From: an uncultured Lachnospiraceae bacterium | Lineage (GTDB): Bacteria; Bacillota; Clostridia; Lachnospirales; Lachnospiraceae | Direction: 5' to 3' | Assembly (NCBI GenBank): GCA_910588125.1 | Contig: CAJUPI010000017.1 | Location: 1-49,816, forward strand | DNA length: 49,816 nucleotides | Part shown: positions 25,842-35,188 of the stretch, in pieces | How the letters are laid out: the number at the start of each line of letters is the position of its first letter | How positions within the stretch are numbered: the first letter of the stretch is position 1 | Notes under the pieces: model-generated | What the model was told of the DNA's origin: nothing | Databases searched by the model: none | The model's input: the letters and a program-made list of their open reading frames with translations, nothing else | Made by a program: the position numbers and the translations under genes

Positions 25842-27158
25842 ATGAAAAATAAGCTACTTAAAAAAATTCAAGAGAGAAAAATTATCGTTGGAGTTATTGG
25901 GCTGGGGTATGTGGGACTTCCTCTTGCGGTAGAAAAGGCGAAGGCAGGGTTTTATACAATTGGCTTTGATATTCAAAAGGAGAAGGTTAAGCTGGTAAAT
26001 GAAGGAAAAAATTATATTGGAGATGTCGTTGACCAGGAACTGGCCTCTTTGGTAAAACAAGGACAATTATCAGCGACAGACGATTATTCTTTTATTAAAA
26101 CTGTGGATTTTATAGCAATATGCGTTCCTACGCCATTAGATATCCATCAGGAACCGGATATCCAATATGTGAAACAGTCGGCCGAAGCGATCGCAAAATA
26201 TTTAAAGCCAGAAACCATGGTGGTGTTGGAATCAACTACTTATCCGGGAACAACAGATGAACTGGTAAAACCAATACTAGAAAAGGGATCAGGGTTGAAA
26301 TGTGGAAGAGACTTCTATTTGGGTTTTTCTCCGGAGAGGGTTGATCCCGGGAATCTTATTTATAAGACAAAAAATACGCCAAAGGTAGTTGGTGCGATTG
26401 GAGATGAAGCAGCCGAGGTGATTTCTGCTATGTATTCTGCTGTTTTGGATAGTGATGTATATACAGTATCCAGTCCGGCAGTAGCGGAAATGGAAAAGAT
26501 ACTGGAAAACACGTATCGAAATGTTAATATCGGACTGATCAATGAAATTGGAAGATTGTGTCACAAAATGGGGATTTCTGTGTGGGAAGTGATTGATGCA
26601 GCAAAAACAAAGCCCTACGGTTTTCAGGCGTTTTATCCAGGACCTGGATTAGGGGGACACTGCATTCCGCTGGATCCCTATTATTTATCGTGGAAAGCAA
26701 GAGAATATGGATTTCATACAACATTGATTGAGAATAGTATGGTAATCAATGATGGGCAGCCGGAATATTGTGCGGAGCGTGCTATGCATCTGCTGAACCG
26801 TCATAAAAAGGCGATGAACGGGGCTAAAATACTAATGTTGGGGATTTCTTATAAACAGGATATTGATGATTATCGGGAAAGTCCGGCTATTCGTGTCTAT
26901 CAAAAATTAAAGGAATTCGGAGCTGTTGTGGAATATTACGATCCCTGGGTAAAGGAATTTAAAAATATATCCGGAGAATGGATCCGAGGTATTTGTACGC
27001 TTACTCCTGAGCTACTGGAAACGAGTGATCTTGTTATGATTACCTGTGCGCATACAGGAGTGGATTATGAGATGGTACAAAAACATGCGAAGATTGTATT
27101 TGATACAAAAAATGTAATGAAAAATATTAAGAGAAGAGAAAATATTGAGGTTCTATGA
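25842..27158 (+). CDS. wbpA: UDP-N-acetylhexosamine 6-dehydrogenase (WbpA-like)
   Basis: 438 residues. NAD motif GLGYVG (20-25), ESTTYPGTT, FSPERVDPGN, and the catalytic Cys in GGHCIPLDP (C274). These mark a nucleotide-sugar 6-dehydrogenase of the UDP-GlcNAc/ManNAc branch (WbpA, WecC) and not the UDP-glucose branch. With wbpI-, wbpE-, wbpD- and wbpB-like genes in the same window I assign oxidation of UDP-GlcNAc to UDP-GlcNAcA, the first step to UDP-ManNAc(3NAc)A. The next gene starts within its stop (ATGA). Confidence 0.9.
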   Translation: MKNKLLKKIQERKIIVGVIGLGYVGLPLAVEKAKAGFYTIGFDIQKEKVKLVNEGKNYIGDVVDQELASLVKQGQLSATDDYSFIKTVDFIAICVPTPLDIHQEPDIQYVKQSAEAIAKYLKPETMVVLESTTYPGTTDELVKPILEKGSGLKCGRDFYLGFSPERVDPGNLIYKTKNTPKVVGAIGDEAAEVISAMYSAVLDSDVYTVSSPAVAEMEKILENTYRNVNIGLINEIGRLCHKMGISVWEVIDAAKTKPYGFQAFYPGPGLGGHCIPLDPYYLSWKAREYGFHTTLIENSMVINDGQPEYCAERAMHLLNRHKKAMNGAKILMLGISYKQDIDDYRESPAIRVYQKLKEFGAVVEYYDPWVKEFKNISGEWIRGICTLTPELLETSDLVMITCAHTGVDYEMVQKHAKIVFDTKNVMKNIKRRENIEVL

Positions 27159-28099
27159 ATAAACGAGAAATGCCACAAGTATCAGTGATTATGCCATCCT
27201 ATAACAAGGAAAAATACATAGGAGAAGCGATCGAATCCATAATCAGCCAAACGTTTTCTGACTGGGAGTTAATCATTATTGATGATTGTTCTACAGATCA
27301 AAGTGTAGAAATTATTCGTTCTTATCAGGATAATAGAATTCGCTTTTATGAAAATCCGTATAATATTGGCATTGCAGAAAACCGAAATCGGGGAATTGCT
27401 CTCGCAACAGGTAAATACATTGCTCTTTTAGATGCCGATGATATAAGTTTGCCAGAGCGTCTGGAAAAGGAAATAGCATTTTTGGATGAGCATCCGGAAG
27501 TAGATGTAGTATTTGGAGGATTTAAAGAGATCGATGGGGAGGGCATAATTCGGGAAACCTATTTTACTCCTCTAAAAAATCCTGATTATATCAAAGCGAA
27601 TTTAATGATTATGGATGTGATTCCCAATGGTTCGTGTATGTATAGAAAGGATTTTATTGCTCAACATGATATTCGTTATCGTGACGGATATTTAGGCATG
27701 GATGATTACTTGTTTTGGGTTGAATGTTCTTTACATGGAAGAATTTCCGGAATGACGGACGTATTTTTACTTTGGAGGAACACGTCCAATAATGGAACCA
27801 ATGTGTACAAATACTCCCCTGAATACAGAGAAACCAGAGAAAGAAAATATAGCGAGATATTAAGCTTTGCATTGAAAGAAAATGGCTTTCAGCTCAATGA
27901 GAAGGAATTGGATTTTTATTGTAAAGTTTTGTCTGAATATAAATACAAGCTTCAAAATGAAAAGGAGATCCAGGAATGGTATCGTCTGATCCGGAAGATT
28001 TGCCGGCAGGCCGAGGGAAAGAAAAATTGTTGGGAAGTACAGAAGGTTTTTAAAAAACAGTTTGGTATATGCCTGGAGAATTCATATCTTTGGGACTGA
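27155..28099 (+). CDS. Family 2 glycosyltransferase
   Basis: 314 residues with a GT-A fold: VSVIMPSYNKEKYIGEAIESI at the start, IIIDDCSTD, and the metal-binding motif LLDADDIS. The C-terminus (about 90 residues) is helical and charged. It should add one residue to the glycan from a nucleotide sugar, in the cytoplasm. It overlaps the wbpA-like stop by ATGA. Specificity cannot be read. Confidence 0.9.
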   Translation: MNKREMPQVSVIMPSYNKEKYIGEAIESIISQTFSDWELIIIDDCSTDQSVEIIRSYQDNRIRFYENPYNIGIAENRNRGIALATGKYIALLDADDISLPERLEKEIAFLDEHPEVDVVFGGFKEIDGEGIIRETYFTPLKNPDYIKANLMIMDVIPNGSCMYRKDFIAQHDIRYRDGYLGMDDYLFWVECSLHGRISGMTDVFLLWRNTSNNGTNVYKYSPEYRETRERKYSEILSFALKENGFQLNEKELDFYCKVLSEYKYKLQNEKEIQEWYRLIRKICRQAEGKKNCWEVQKVFKKQFGICLENSYLWD

Positions 28100-28113
28100 A
28101 CGGGGGGAAATTT

Positions 28114-29349
28114 GTGAAAGTATTATTATTTGGCGTAGGAGCTAATACGAAGAAGGTGATTTCCTGCCTGAAAGAAGAGACGGAGATTTTGGGATTTTTG
28201 GATAACGATGCTCAAAAATGGGGAAATACATATGAACAAAAAAATATTTTATCGCCCCAAGAAGGAATAAAACAGCCGTTTGATTATCTTATCCTGTCTG
28301 TGGCAAAGGGCTATGACAGGATTTTGGAGCAGATGAAAAATTACGGTGTAGAAGAGGACAAAATCATTTGGCCATTTTCCTTTCCTCACGAAAAATATAA
28401 AGAATGGAGGAAGGTTTTTTATATTGAAGAATTGATTTATTGGGAAATGAATCAGAGAATAGAGGAAATGTCCTTTTATCTAAAGAATCTGAAATATGAA
28501 ACAGCAGCGAAACTGGAAAAGGGCGAGATTGCTTTTCCCAAAATTCTCAGTGCGGAAAAGGCGATTCATGAAATTGTAAAAAACAGGAAATCTATGAGCA
28601 GATATGGAGACGGCGAATGGGATCTTGCTCTGGGATATGATAATTCTTTTCAAAAATCAGATAAGAGGCTTCAGGAACGGCTGAAGGAGATTCTGGTCAG
28701 TAATCTGGATAATCATATTGTAGCGATTCCCGACATTTATGGCGATTTTCCTAATCGAACAGAGGAGTTTAAAGCTTGCTTCCGCCGTCACCTTGGTTCC
28801 GGAAGAAGAGAGCAGGAATACGCCATATTAGATATGGAAAAAGAGTATTATGATTCTTTTATTACCCGGCCATATAAAGATTTTGTCGATCGTTCCAATG
28901 CCGGGAGGAAATTTGAACAGATAAAAACGATCTGGGAAGGGCGTAACTTGACGATTGTAGAGGGAGAAAAATCAAGATTGGGGATGGGAAATGATCTGTT
29001 TTCTAATGCTGCATCCTGTATTCGTATTCTATGTCCTCCGATTAATGCTTTTGATCAGTATCATGCAATTTTCAATGCGGTTAAAGAAACGGATAAAGAG
29101 AATTTGATTTTAATTGCATTGGGAGCAACAGCGACTGTATTAGCTTATGATTTAGCGAGAGAAGGATACCAAGCTGTGGATATCGGACACATAGATATTG
29201 AATATGAATGGTATTTATGCCATGCCGAGAACAGTATTCCGATACAGGGCAAATATGTCAATGAGGCTTCCGGTGGAAGGATTGTTTCGGATGAAAAAGT
29301 TGATAATAAATATAGAAAAGAAGTATGGAAAATAATAAGGGAAAGATAA
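28114..29349 (+). CDS. GT-D-fold (DUF1792-type) glycosyltransferase with Rossmann-like N-terminus
   Basis: About 411 residues. The N-terminal ~100 are the recurrent nucleotide-binding-like module (VLLFGVGANTKKVI, LGFLDND). The C-terminal half has SMSRYGDGEWDLALG, the signature of the GT-D/DUF1792 family, in which DxE binds the donor, plus LIALGATATVLAYDLAREGYQAVDIG near the end. Known members add glucose to glycoproteins such as serine-rich adhesins. GTG at 28114 was chosen behind GGGGGG; the ATG at 28069 would overlap the previous gene. Confidence 0.82.
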   Translation: MKVLLFGVGANTKKVISCLKEETEILGFLDNDAQKWGNTYEQKNILSPQEGIKQPFDYLILSVAKGYDRILEQMKNYGVEEDKIIWPFSFPHEKYKEWRKVFYIEELIYWEMNQRIEEMSFYLKNLKYETAAKLEKGEIAFPKILSAEKAIHEIVKNRKSMSRYGDGEWDLALGYDNSFQKSDKRLQERLKEILVSNLDNHIVAIPDIYGDFPNRTEEFKACFRRHLGSGRREQEYAILDMEKEYYDSFITRPYKDFVDRSNAGRKFEQIKTIWEGRNLTIVEGEKSRLGMGNDLFSNAASCIRILCPPINAFDQYHAIFNAVKETDKENLILIALGATATVLAYDLAREGYQAVDIGHIDIEYEWYLCHAENSIPIQGKYVNEASGGRIVSDEKVDNKYRKEVWKIIRER

Positions 29350-30512
29350 TGATGAATCCACATTTAACTGTAATTGTACCTATATATAATGCCGAACAAT
29401 ATTTAAAGCAATGTATAGAAAGCATTTTAGCTCAGACATATGCCGATATGCAGATTATATTGATAGATGATGGTTCTACAGATTCTTCCTTAGCTTTATG
29501 TCAATCTTATGCCAAGCAGGATCCGAGAATCGTTGTGATTCATAAGAAGAATGGGGGAGTGGTTTCTGCAAGAAAAGAAGGGGTAAGAGCGGCAGAAGGA
29601 AAAATGATTGGTTTTGTAGATGCAGATGACTGGATTGAACCAGATTATTTTGAAAATCTGATGCAAATATATCAAAAGACAGGGGCGGATATTGTTGCAG
29701 CAGGACATTTTCATGATATTGGAGATTCATCTAAAAAGGTGGTAAATCATGTGCCTGTAGGATTGCATGAAACCAGGGATATTCTAGGTACTCTTCTTTA
29801 TAGTGGTGAGTTTTATGAATATGGGATTACTCCTCAATTATACACAAAGCTCATTCGATCCGATGTTTTAAAGCCGGCTCAGGAAAATGTTGATGAGAGA
29901 ATCCGGTGCGGCGAAGATGCAGCGGTTACATATCCGAGTGTGCTCAGGGCAAAAAAGATTTATGTGACGGATTTTTGCGGTTACCATTATGTTCAGCATC
30001 AGGAAAGCATGACAAAGACAGAAAATAAAGATGAACTTGTTTTGATTCGGATATTGATAGAATTTTTGGAGGATTCTATCAGAAGAGAGACGCTGGATCT
30101 TATATCGCGGCAAGAACTGTTAAGGCAATTAAAGGTTTATCACAAATATATGTTGGTATTGCGGGGAATTGGTGTTTTTGATGAAAAAATATTGCTTCCC
30201 TTCGGTGGGATTCCATATGGAAGTAAAGTGATAATTTACGGAGCTGGGGGATTGGGACAGAAGCTTTATCAATATTTATCAAAATCAAAGCAAGTGGAAA
30301 TAGTCGGATGGATAGATCAGAATTTTAGTTATTACAGGGAAAAAGGCTTGTGTGTAAATAAACCGGAGTGGCTCGATTCCCAAATCTATGATTATATTTT
30401 GATTGGCAATATTTCATATGGGACATATGTTGCGATAAAGACATATCTGACAGAAAAATTATTTGTGGAGAAGAAAAAAATCCGCTGGTTTTCTGAAGAA
30501 TTTTTAAAGTAA
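29349..30512 (+). CDS. Family 2 glycosyltransferase with C-terminal Rossmann-like module
   Basis: 387 residues. GT-A part: VIVPIYNAEQYLKQCIESIL, LIDDGSTDSS, the metal motif FVDADDWIEP and later RCGEDA. After it comes the recurrent module KVIIYGAGGLGQKLYQYL then EIVGWIDQN, here at the C-terminus and not the N-terminus. It overlaps the previous stop (TAATG). Role: sugar addition to the surface glycan; the added module may bind a nucleotide or dock with partner proteins, which is inference. Confidence 0.88.
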   Translation: MMNPHLTVIVPIYNAEQYLKQCIESILAQTYADMQIILIDDGSTDSSLALCQSYAKQDPRIVVIHKKNGGVVSARKEGVRAAEGKMIGFVDADDWIEPDYFENLMQIYQKTGADIVAAGHFHDIGDSSKKVVNHVPVGLHETRDILGTLLYSGEFYEYGITPQLYTKLIRSDVLKPAQENVDERIRCGEDAAVTYPSVLRAKKIYVTDFCGYHYVQHQESMTKTENKDELVLIRILIEFLEDSIRRETLDLISRQELLRQLKVYHKYMLVLRGIGVFDEKILLPFGGIPYGSKVIIYGAGGLGQKLYQYLSKSKQVEIVGWIDQNFSYYREKGLCVNKPEWLDSQIYDYILIGNISYGTYVAIKTYLTEKLFVEKKKIRWFSEEFLK

Positions 30513-30567
30513 TAAGGCTGGTATTTCAGATCGGGAAGGCATTTTATTGATTGAGAACAGGTGAACT

Positions 30568-31650
30568 ATGAAGATTGTGACAATAGTGGGGGCGCGACCT
30601 CAATTTATTAAAGCAGCGGCATTTTCCAGAGCATTAGGAAAACAACAAGAAGAGATTATCGTACATACAGGACAGCATTTTGACTCCAATATGTCAAAGA
30701 TTTTTTTTGATGAGTTAAAAATTCCGGAACCCAAATATAATCTGGGAATTTCCGGCGGTAGCCATGGAGAAATGACAGGAAAAATGATAGCTGCGATTGA
30801 GGCTGTCTTAATAGAAGAAAAACCAGATTGGGTATTGCTTTACGGAGATACGAATTCTACTATGGCGGGAGCTTTGGCGGCAGTTAAGCTGTGTATTCCG
30901 ATTACTCACGTGGAAGCAGGATGCCGAGGGGGAAGATTAACCAATCCGGAAGAAGTGAATCGGGTGGTAACGGATCGTGTTGCACAGCTTCTTTTAGTTC
31001 CTACAGAGATAGAATTGCATAACTTAGAGCAGGAAAATCTGGCAAAGAATGCCCATGTAGTTGGAAATATCATGTATGATTCCTATTTATATGCGAAAGA
31101 AAGAAACCGAGATTCTGTTGATTTTGTAATGTATGATTTAAATCACCGTGCAATTACATTGCCAGAACAATATTATTATTTAACTTGCCATAGACAGGAA
31201 AACACAGATGATAAAGCATTGTTCAATATTTTATATGCAATGAATCAACTGGAAGCACCGACAATCTATCCCGTTCATCCAAGAAACCGAGAACGCGTAA
31301 AGAAAATTTGTAATACAGAAAAGCTGGATCATATTATACTATTAGAACCATTGGGTTATTTTGAGTCCATTAAAGTTTTAACGGATTGTAAAAAAGTTGT
31401 AACCGATTCCGGCGGTCTGCAGTGCGAGGCATTTTATGAAGAAAAGCAGTGCATAACCATTCTGGATTTCGCGCCGTGGCCGCAGACATTGGTTGGAAAC
31501 AGGAATCAGCTGTCCCGGCCAGAGACAAATGAGATACTACGAAAGCTAAACAGTAAAATGGAAATTGATAAAAATTATTGTCCTTTTGGCGATGGACATG
31601 CAGCGGAAAAAATAATTACATATATGGTGAAATATAATGAAAAAGCATAA
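30568..31650 (+). CDS. wbpI: UDP-N-acetylglucosamine 2-epimerase family (WbpI-like)
   Basis: 360 residues of the WecB/WbpI fold. Start VTIVGARPQFIKAAA, HTGQHFDSNMS, the catalytic-loop strings YGDTNSTMAG and HVEAG, PEEVNRVVTD and TDSGGLQCEAF. The N-terminal wording (IPEPKYNLGI, HGEMTGKM) is closest to the WbpI branch, which epimerises UDP-GlcNAc3NAcA at C2 to give UDP-ManNAc3NAcA; classical WecB activity on UDP-GlcNAc is the alternative. It overlaps the next gene. Either activity supplies a mannosamine-type uronic acid for the glycan. Confidence 0.88.
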   Translation: MKIVTIVGARPQFIKAAAFSRALGKQQEEIIVHTGQHFDSNMSKIFFDELKIPEPKYNLGISGGSHGEMTGKMIAAIEAVLIEEKPDWVLLYGDTNSTMAGALAAVKLCIPITHVEAGCRGGRLTNPEEVNRVVTDRVAQLLLVPTEIELHNLEQENLAKNAHVVGNIMYDSYLYAKERNRDSVDFVMYDLNHRAITLPEQYYYLTCHRQENTDDKALFNILYAMNQLEAPTIYPVHPRNRERVKKICNTEKLDHIILLEPLGYFESIKVLTDCKKVVTDSGGLQCEAFYEEKQCITILDFAPWPQTLVGNRNQLSRPETNEILRKLNSKMEIDKNYCPFGDGHAAEKIITYMVKYNEKA

Positions 31651-32950
31651 GATTCTGATGGCGCCAATGGAAATATGCGGAATTATGCTTAAACTTCATT
31701 CTGAATTTGAAGCAAAAGGGATTCCTCATGATTTTTTGACATTTTATGAATATATGCCTGCCGGAGAAAACATAAAGGCATATGAATCTAAAAAATTAAA
31801 AAAATATTATCGTATTGTTGAAAAATGCAGGAAATACCGTAGTCAAGATCGGACTATGATTGTGCGCCTTTTACAAATACCGGAAATGATTCAGGTATTG
31901 AAAATATTTATTGATAGTTTATTGCATTATGATACATTCATTTTCTTTTTTGGAATAGGATTGTTTTATTGCACTCATTATTTAAGGTATATTGAGGAAT
32001 TAGAATTTTTTCTTTATAAGCTTTTTAGAAAACGTGTAGTAATGATTTATTTTGGGTCGGATTCCAGGCCGCCTTATTGTGGTATTTTTGAAGGAAATAC
32101 AGAACAGTTATATGAACAGACAAAAAACAAAGCAAAAATGGTTCATATGCATGAAAAATATACAACAATCATTGGAAATCCGGCGGCATCACAGTTTCAT
32201 ACGAAACCGTTTATTGCGTATAATGCTATATTTCCTATTATAGGAGAAGATGAAATTATCGAAAAGGACAGGATTTCTGAAAAAGAAAACATGATTGTTT
32301 TACATGCTCCTTCAAGACAGCGGTGGAAGGGAACCGAGGAGGTGCGGGAAGGAATCGAAAAGTTAAAAGAAAAAGGAGAATCTTTTAATTATATCGAGTT
32401 ATCTGGCGTCCCTCATGGAGAGGTAATAAAAGCAATACAAAATGCAGATATTATCGTAGATCAGCTGTATAGTGATGTTCCTATGGCTATGTTTGCCACA
32501 GAAGGGGCTGTCAATGAAAAACCAGTAATTGTCTGTGGATATTATGCAGAGTACTGTGAAAAAGAACAGGAAATAACAGCGCCAGTCTGTTTTATTTCCC
32601 AAAAACAGTGGGAGAAAGATCTGCAAAGGTTGATTCATAATAAAGAAGAGAGGCAACGGATCGGGCAAGCGGAAAAGGAGTATGTAATAAATAATTATCT
32701 GGCTTGCCATGTGGTGGAAAGGTTGTTGCGGGTGATTGACGGGGAGATCCCTGAGGATTGGATATTCGATCCCCAAAAAAGCGGCTATATCTGGGGAGCA
32801 TGCAATAAGAAGTCAGAGGTTTGTCAAAAGGTGGTTGCTTTAGTGGACGCCTATGGTTTGGAAGCACTTTGTATTAACAAGAAGTCAAGGCTTTTAAATC
32901 GCTATAAAAAGTTATATTTTTATGCCAAAAGGAAAGGGCTGGGCAGATAA
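31637..32950 (+). CDS. Glycosyltransferase-like protein (GT-B)
   Basis: 437 residues. It begins KILMAPMEICGIMLKL, has a hydrophobic middle (FIFFFGIGLFYCTHYLRYI), then MIYFGSDSRPPYCG and a C-terminal domain with VLHAPSRQRWKGTEEV, YIELSGVPHGEV, and ADIIVDQLYSDVPMAMFATEGAVNEKPVI, which matches the donor-binding end of GT-B enzymes. A basic tail follows. It probably acts on the same glycan. It overlaps the previous stop by 14 bases. The acceptor is unknown. Confidence 0.72.
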   Translation: MKKHKILMAPMEICGIMLKLHSEFEAKGIPHDFLTFYEYMPAGENIKAYESKKLKKYYRIVEKCRKYRSQDRTMIVRLLQIPEMIQVLKIFIDSLLHYDTFIFFFGIGLFYCTHYLRYIEELEFFLYKLFRKRVVMIYFGSDSRPPYCGIFEGNTEQLYEQTKNKAKMVHMHEKYTTIIGNPAASQFHTKPFIAYNAIFPIIGEDEIIEKDRISEKENMIVLHAPSRQRWKGTEEVREGIEKLKEKGESFNYIELSGVPHGEVIKAIQNADIIVDQLYSDVPMAMFATEGAVNEKPVIVCGYYAEYCEKEQEITAPVCFISQKQWEKDLQRLIHNKEERQRIGQAEKEYVINNYLACHVVERLLRVIDGEIPEDWIFDPQKSGYIWGACNKKSEVCQKVVALVDAYGLEALCINKKSRLLNRYKKLYFYAKRKGLGR

Positions 32951-32951
32951 G

Positions 32952-33860
32952 ATGAAGCTTTCATCACAGACAAAGTTATTAAAGGAAAGAGATATTAAAA
33001 TAATAAGTGATATTCCCTTTGAAACCATGTCATTATGTGGGGATGATGCAGGAGTACCCACGCTTTCTTTTGTAGAAGATAAAAAATATGTTTCCAGCCT
33101 GTCTCCCCATATTTCTATGCTGCTGACAACGAAAGCTGTGTATGAGGAATGCGAGGATCAGCTTAAGGATATCGGAATTGCGTTTACATCAAAGCCGCGA
33201 CAGATTTTTTGGGAATTACATAATACCTATCATGATATGGAGTATACGGAGCAGGATTTTCCTTCTGAAATAAGCAATAAGTCAAATATCAGTTTGCAAT
33301 CCTATATAGCGAAAAAGAATGTAATTATTGAAGATAATGTGACAATAGAACCATTTGTGTGTATTCATGAAAATGTAATTATCAGAGAAGGTTCGGTTAT
33401 CCGGTCAGGAGCGCAGATTGGCGGATGGGGATTTCAATTTATCCGCGGGGAGAAGGAGGTTATGTCAGTCAATCATTATGGAAAGGCAGAGATAGGAAAA
33501 AATGTAGAAATACAGCATAATTCTTGTGTGGATCGGGCTATTTTTCCGTGGGACTCTACTAAAATTGGCGACAATACAAAAATAGATAATCTGGTGCATA
33601 TTGCTCATTGTGTAAAAATAGGCAATGGAGTAATGATTGCGGCAGGTGCAAATATTGCAGGTTCTGTCCGGATAAAAGATAATTCCTGGATTGGAATAGG
33701 CGTAACCATTAATAACCGCACAACAATTGGAGAAAAGGCAAGAGCCAATATCGGTTCCGTAGTTGCGGCTTCTGTTCCGGATTATGGTTCCGTGACAGGG
33801 AATTTTGCGATAGAACATAAGAAATTTTTGAAAAAAATGATACTGGATCAGAGGCTGTAG
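32952..33860 (+). CDS. LpxD-fold hexapeptide acyltransferase
   Basis: 302 residues. About 120 N-terminal residues resemble the nucleotide-binding region of LpxD-like enzymes. A long left-handed beta-helix of hexapeptide repeats follows (VIIEDNVTIEPFVCIHENV, AEIGKNVEIQHNSC, IDNLVHIAHCVKIGNG, ANIAGSV), with an HIAHC histidine as in LpxD, and a C-terminal helix. LpxD moves an acyl chain from ACP to UDP-sugar in Gram-negatives. In this Gram-positive-looking genome it more likely N- or O-acylates a nucleotide sugar of the surface glycan, and an ACP is encoded at 40884. The ATG at 32952 follows AGGAAAGGG at modest distance. Confidence 0.8.
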   Translation: MKLSSQTKLLKERDIKIISDIPFETMSLCGDDAGVPTLSFVEDKKYVSSLSPHISMLLTTKAVYEECEDQLKDIGIAFTSKPRQIFWELHNTYHDMEYTEQDFPSEISNKSNISLQSYIAKKNVIIEDNVTIEPFVCIHENVIIREGSVIRSGAQIGGWGFQFIRGEKEVMSVNHYGKAEIGKNVEIQHNSCVDRAIFPWDSTKIGDNTKIDNLVHIAHCVKIGNGVMIAAGANIAGSVRIKDNSWIGIGVTINNRTTIGEKARANIGSVVAASVPDYGSVTGNFAIEHKKFLKKMILDQRL

Positions 33861-33977
33861 AGAGGGACAGAAGAACTGCTGCGGGAATATGTCTTACGGG
33901 CAAAAGAGGAAGGATATTCTTTTGTAACGGTAAAAGAGTTAGGAGGGCAGATATGCAAATCCCATTTTTTGATATAA
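33861..33977 (+). pseudogene. Remnant of a polysaccharide deacetylase C-terminus
   Basis: Directly after the stop of the LpxD-like gene, in the same frame, the DNA reads TEELLREYVLRAKEEGYSFV followed by TVKELGG. This is what the last ~30 residues of a NodB/CE4 polysaccharide deacetylase look like. There is no start and no catalytic part. I read it as the tail left by a deletion between two glycan genes. The next gene's ribosome site (AGGAGGGCAG) lies inside it. Confidence 0.5.
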
Positions 33978-35155
33978 AAAGGCAATATGCTGAAATTGCA
34001 GAGGAAGTGGAGCAAAAGGTTCTGGCGGTGATGCAAGGAGCGCAATATATCGAGGGAAATCCGGTAAGGGAGCTGGAAGAACGACTGGCAGATTATCTGG
34101 GGGTAAAATATGTGATTACCTGTGGAAACGGCACGGATGCGCTCCGGATTGCTTTAAAAGCCTGCGGCGTTGTACAAGGGGATGAGGTAATTACAACCGC
34201 ATTTACTTTTTTTGCAACTGCAGAAGCAATTGCTCAAATCGGGGCGGTCCCTGTGTTTGCCGAGATCCGGGAAGACACCCTGAACCTGGATCCGGAGCGG
34301 ATCGAAGAGAAAATCACGAGCCGGACAAAGGCGATACTGCCGGTCCATATTTTTGGCATGCCGGCAGACATGGATGCGATCCATGCCATTGCAAAGAGGC
34401 ATCATCTGATTGTTATCGAGGATGCTTGTCAGGCAATCGGCGCCGGATACAAAGGGAAAAAGGCAGGGACCCTGGGAGCAGTTGGCTGTTTTTCCTTTTA
34501 TCCGACAAAGAATCTCGGCGCATTTGGTGACGGGGGTGCGATGGTAACCAATGAGGCTTGGATAGCAGAGGCATGCCGGGCTTACAAGACGCATGGATCG
34601 GGGAAGGTTGGTTCGAAGACATATGGGAGAATCCATCATTTAGAGGAAAAAGATTTATTAGAGGAAAATGCGGCGTCACAAGGATTTTATGATCCTTACA
34701 AATATTATAATTATTTAATCGGGGACAATTCCCGGCTGGATACGATACAGGCGGCGGTTTTATGCGCCAAGCTGGACCGGTTGGAGCAATGGAATCAAAG
34801 GCGCCAGGAAATCGCCCGGCAATACAGGGAGCATTTAAAGGAATTGCCCATTAAGCTGGTACAAAAGGAAGAGAGCGGATATGGTTCCTGCCATCATCAA
34901 TATGCCGTGCTGGCGGAAGATAAAAAGGCATTGGCGGAGTATTTGCAGGAGAATGGCATTGGGACGGGTGCCTTTTATCCGATCCCCCTGCATTTGCAGA
35001 AGGCGTTTGCCTATTTGAATTACTCAGAAGGAGATTTGCCGGTTACAGAAAAGGTTTGTAGACAATCGGTCTGCCTGCCGGTTTTCCCGGAATTGGAGGA
35101 CAGAGAAGTCGCTTATATTATTGAGAAAATCATTAACTATTACGCAAAGCATTAA
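33953..35155 (+). CDS. wbpE: DegT/DnrJ/EryC1 aminotransferase (WbpE-like)
   Basis: 400 residues, PLP-dependent. TCGNGTDALRIALKA, EVITTAFTFFATAEAIAQIG and the Schiff-base lysine in FYPTKNLGAFGDGG (K186) mark the DegT fold. The N-terminus (IPFFDIKRQY) and the FFATAE string are close to WbpE, which puts the 3-amino group on UDP-3-keto-GlcNAcA. The WbpB-type oxidoreductase needed to make that ketone is at 46397. AGGAGGG precedes the ATG. Confidence 0.9.
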   Translation: MQIPFFDIKRQYAEIAEEVEQKVLAVMQGAQYIEGNPVRELEERLADYLGVKYVITCGNGTDALRIALKACGVVQGDEVITTAFTFFATAEAIAQIGAVPVFAEIREDTLNLDPERIEEKITSRTKAILPVHIFGMPADMDAIHAIAKRHHLIVIEDACQAIGAGYKGKKAGTLGAVGCFSFYPTKNLGAFGDGGAMVTNEAWIAEACRAYKTHGSGKVGSKTYGRIHHLEEKDLLEENAASQGFYDPYKYYNYLIGDNSRLDTIQAAVLCAKLDRLEQWNQRRQEIARQYREHLKELPIKLVQKEESGYGSCHHQYAVLAEDKKALAEYLQENGIGTGAFYPIPLHLQKAFAYLNYSEGDLPVTEKVCRQSVCLPVFPELEDREVAYIIEKIINYYAKH

Positions 35156-35188
35156 GGAAAAATAAAAGAGATTTCAGGTGGACGTATA

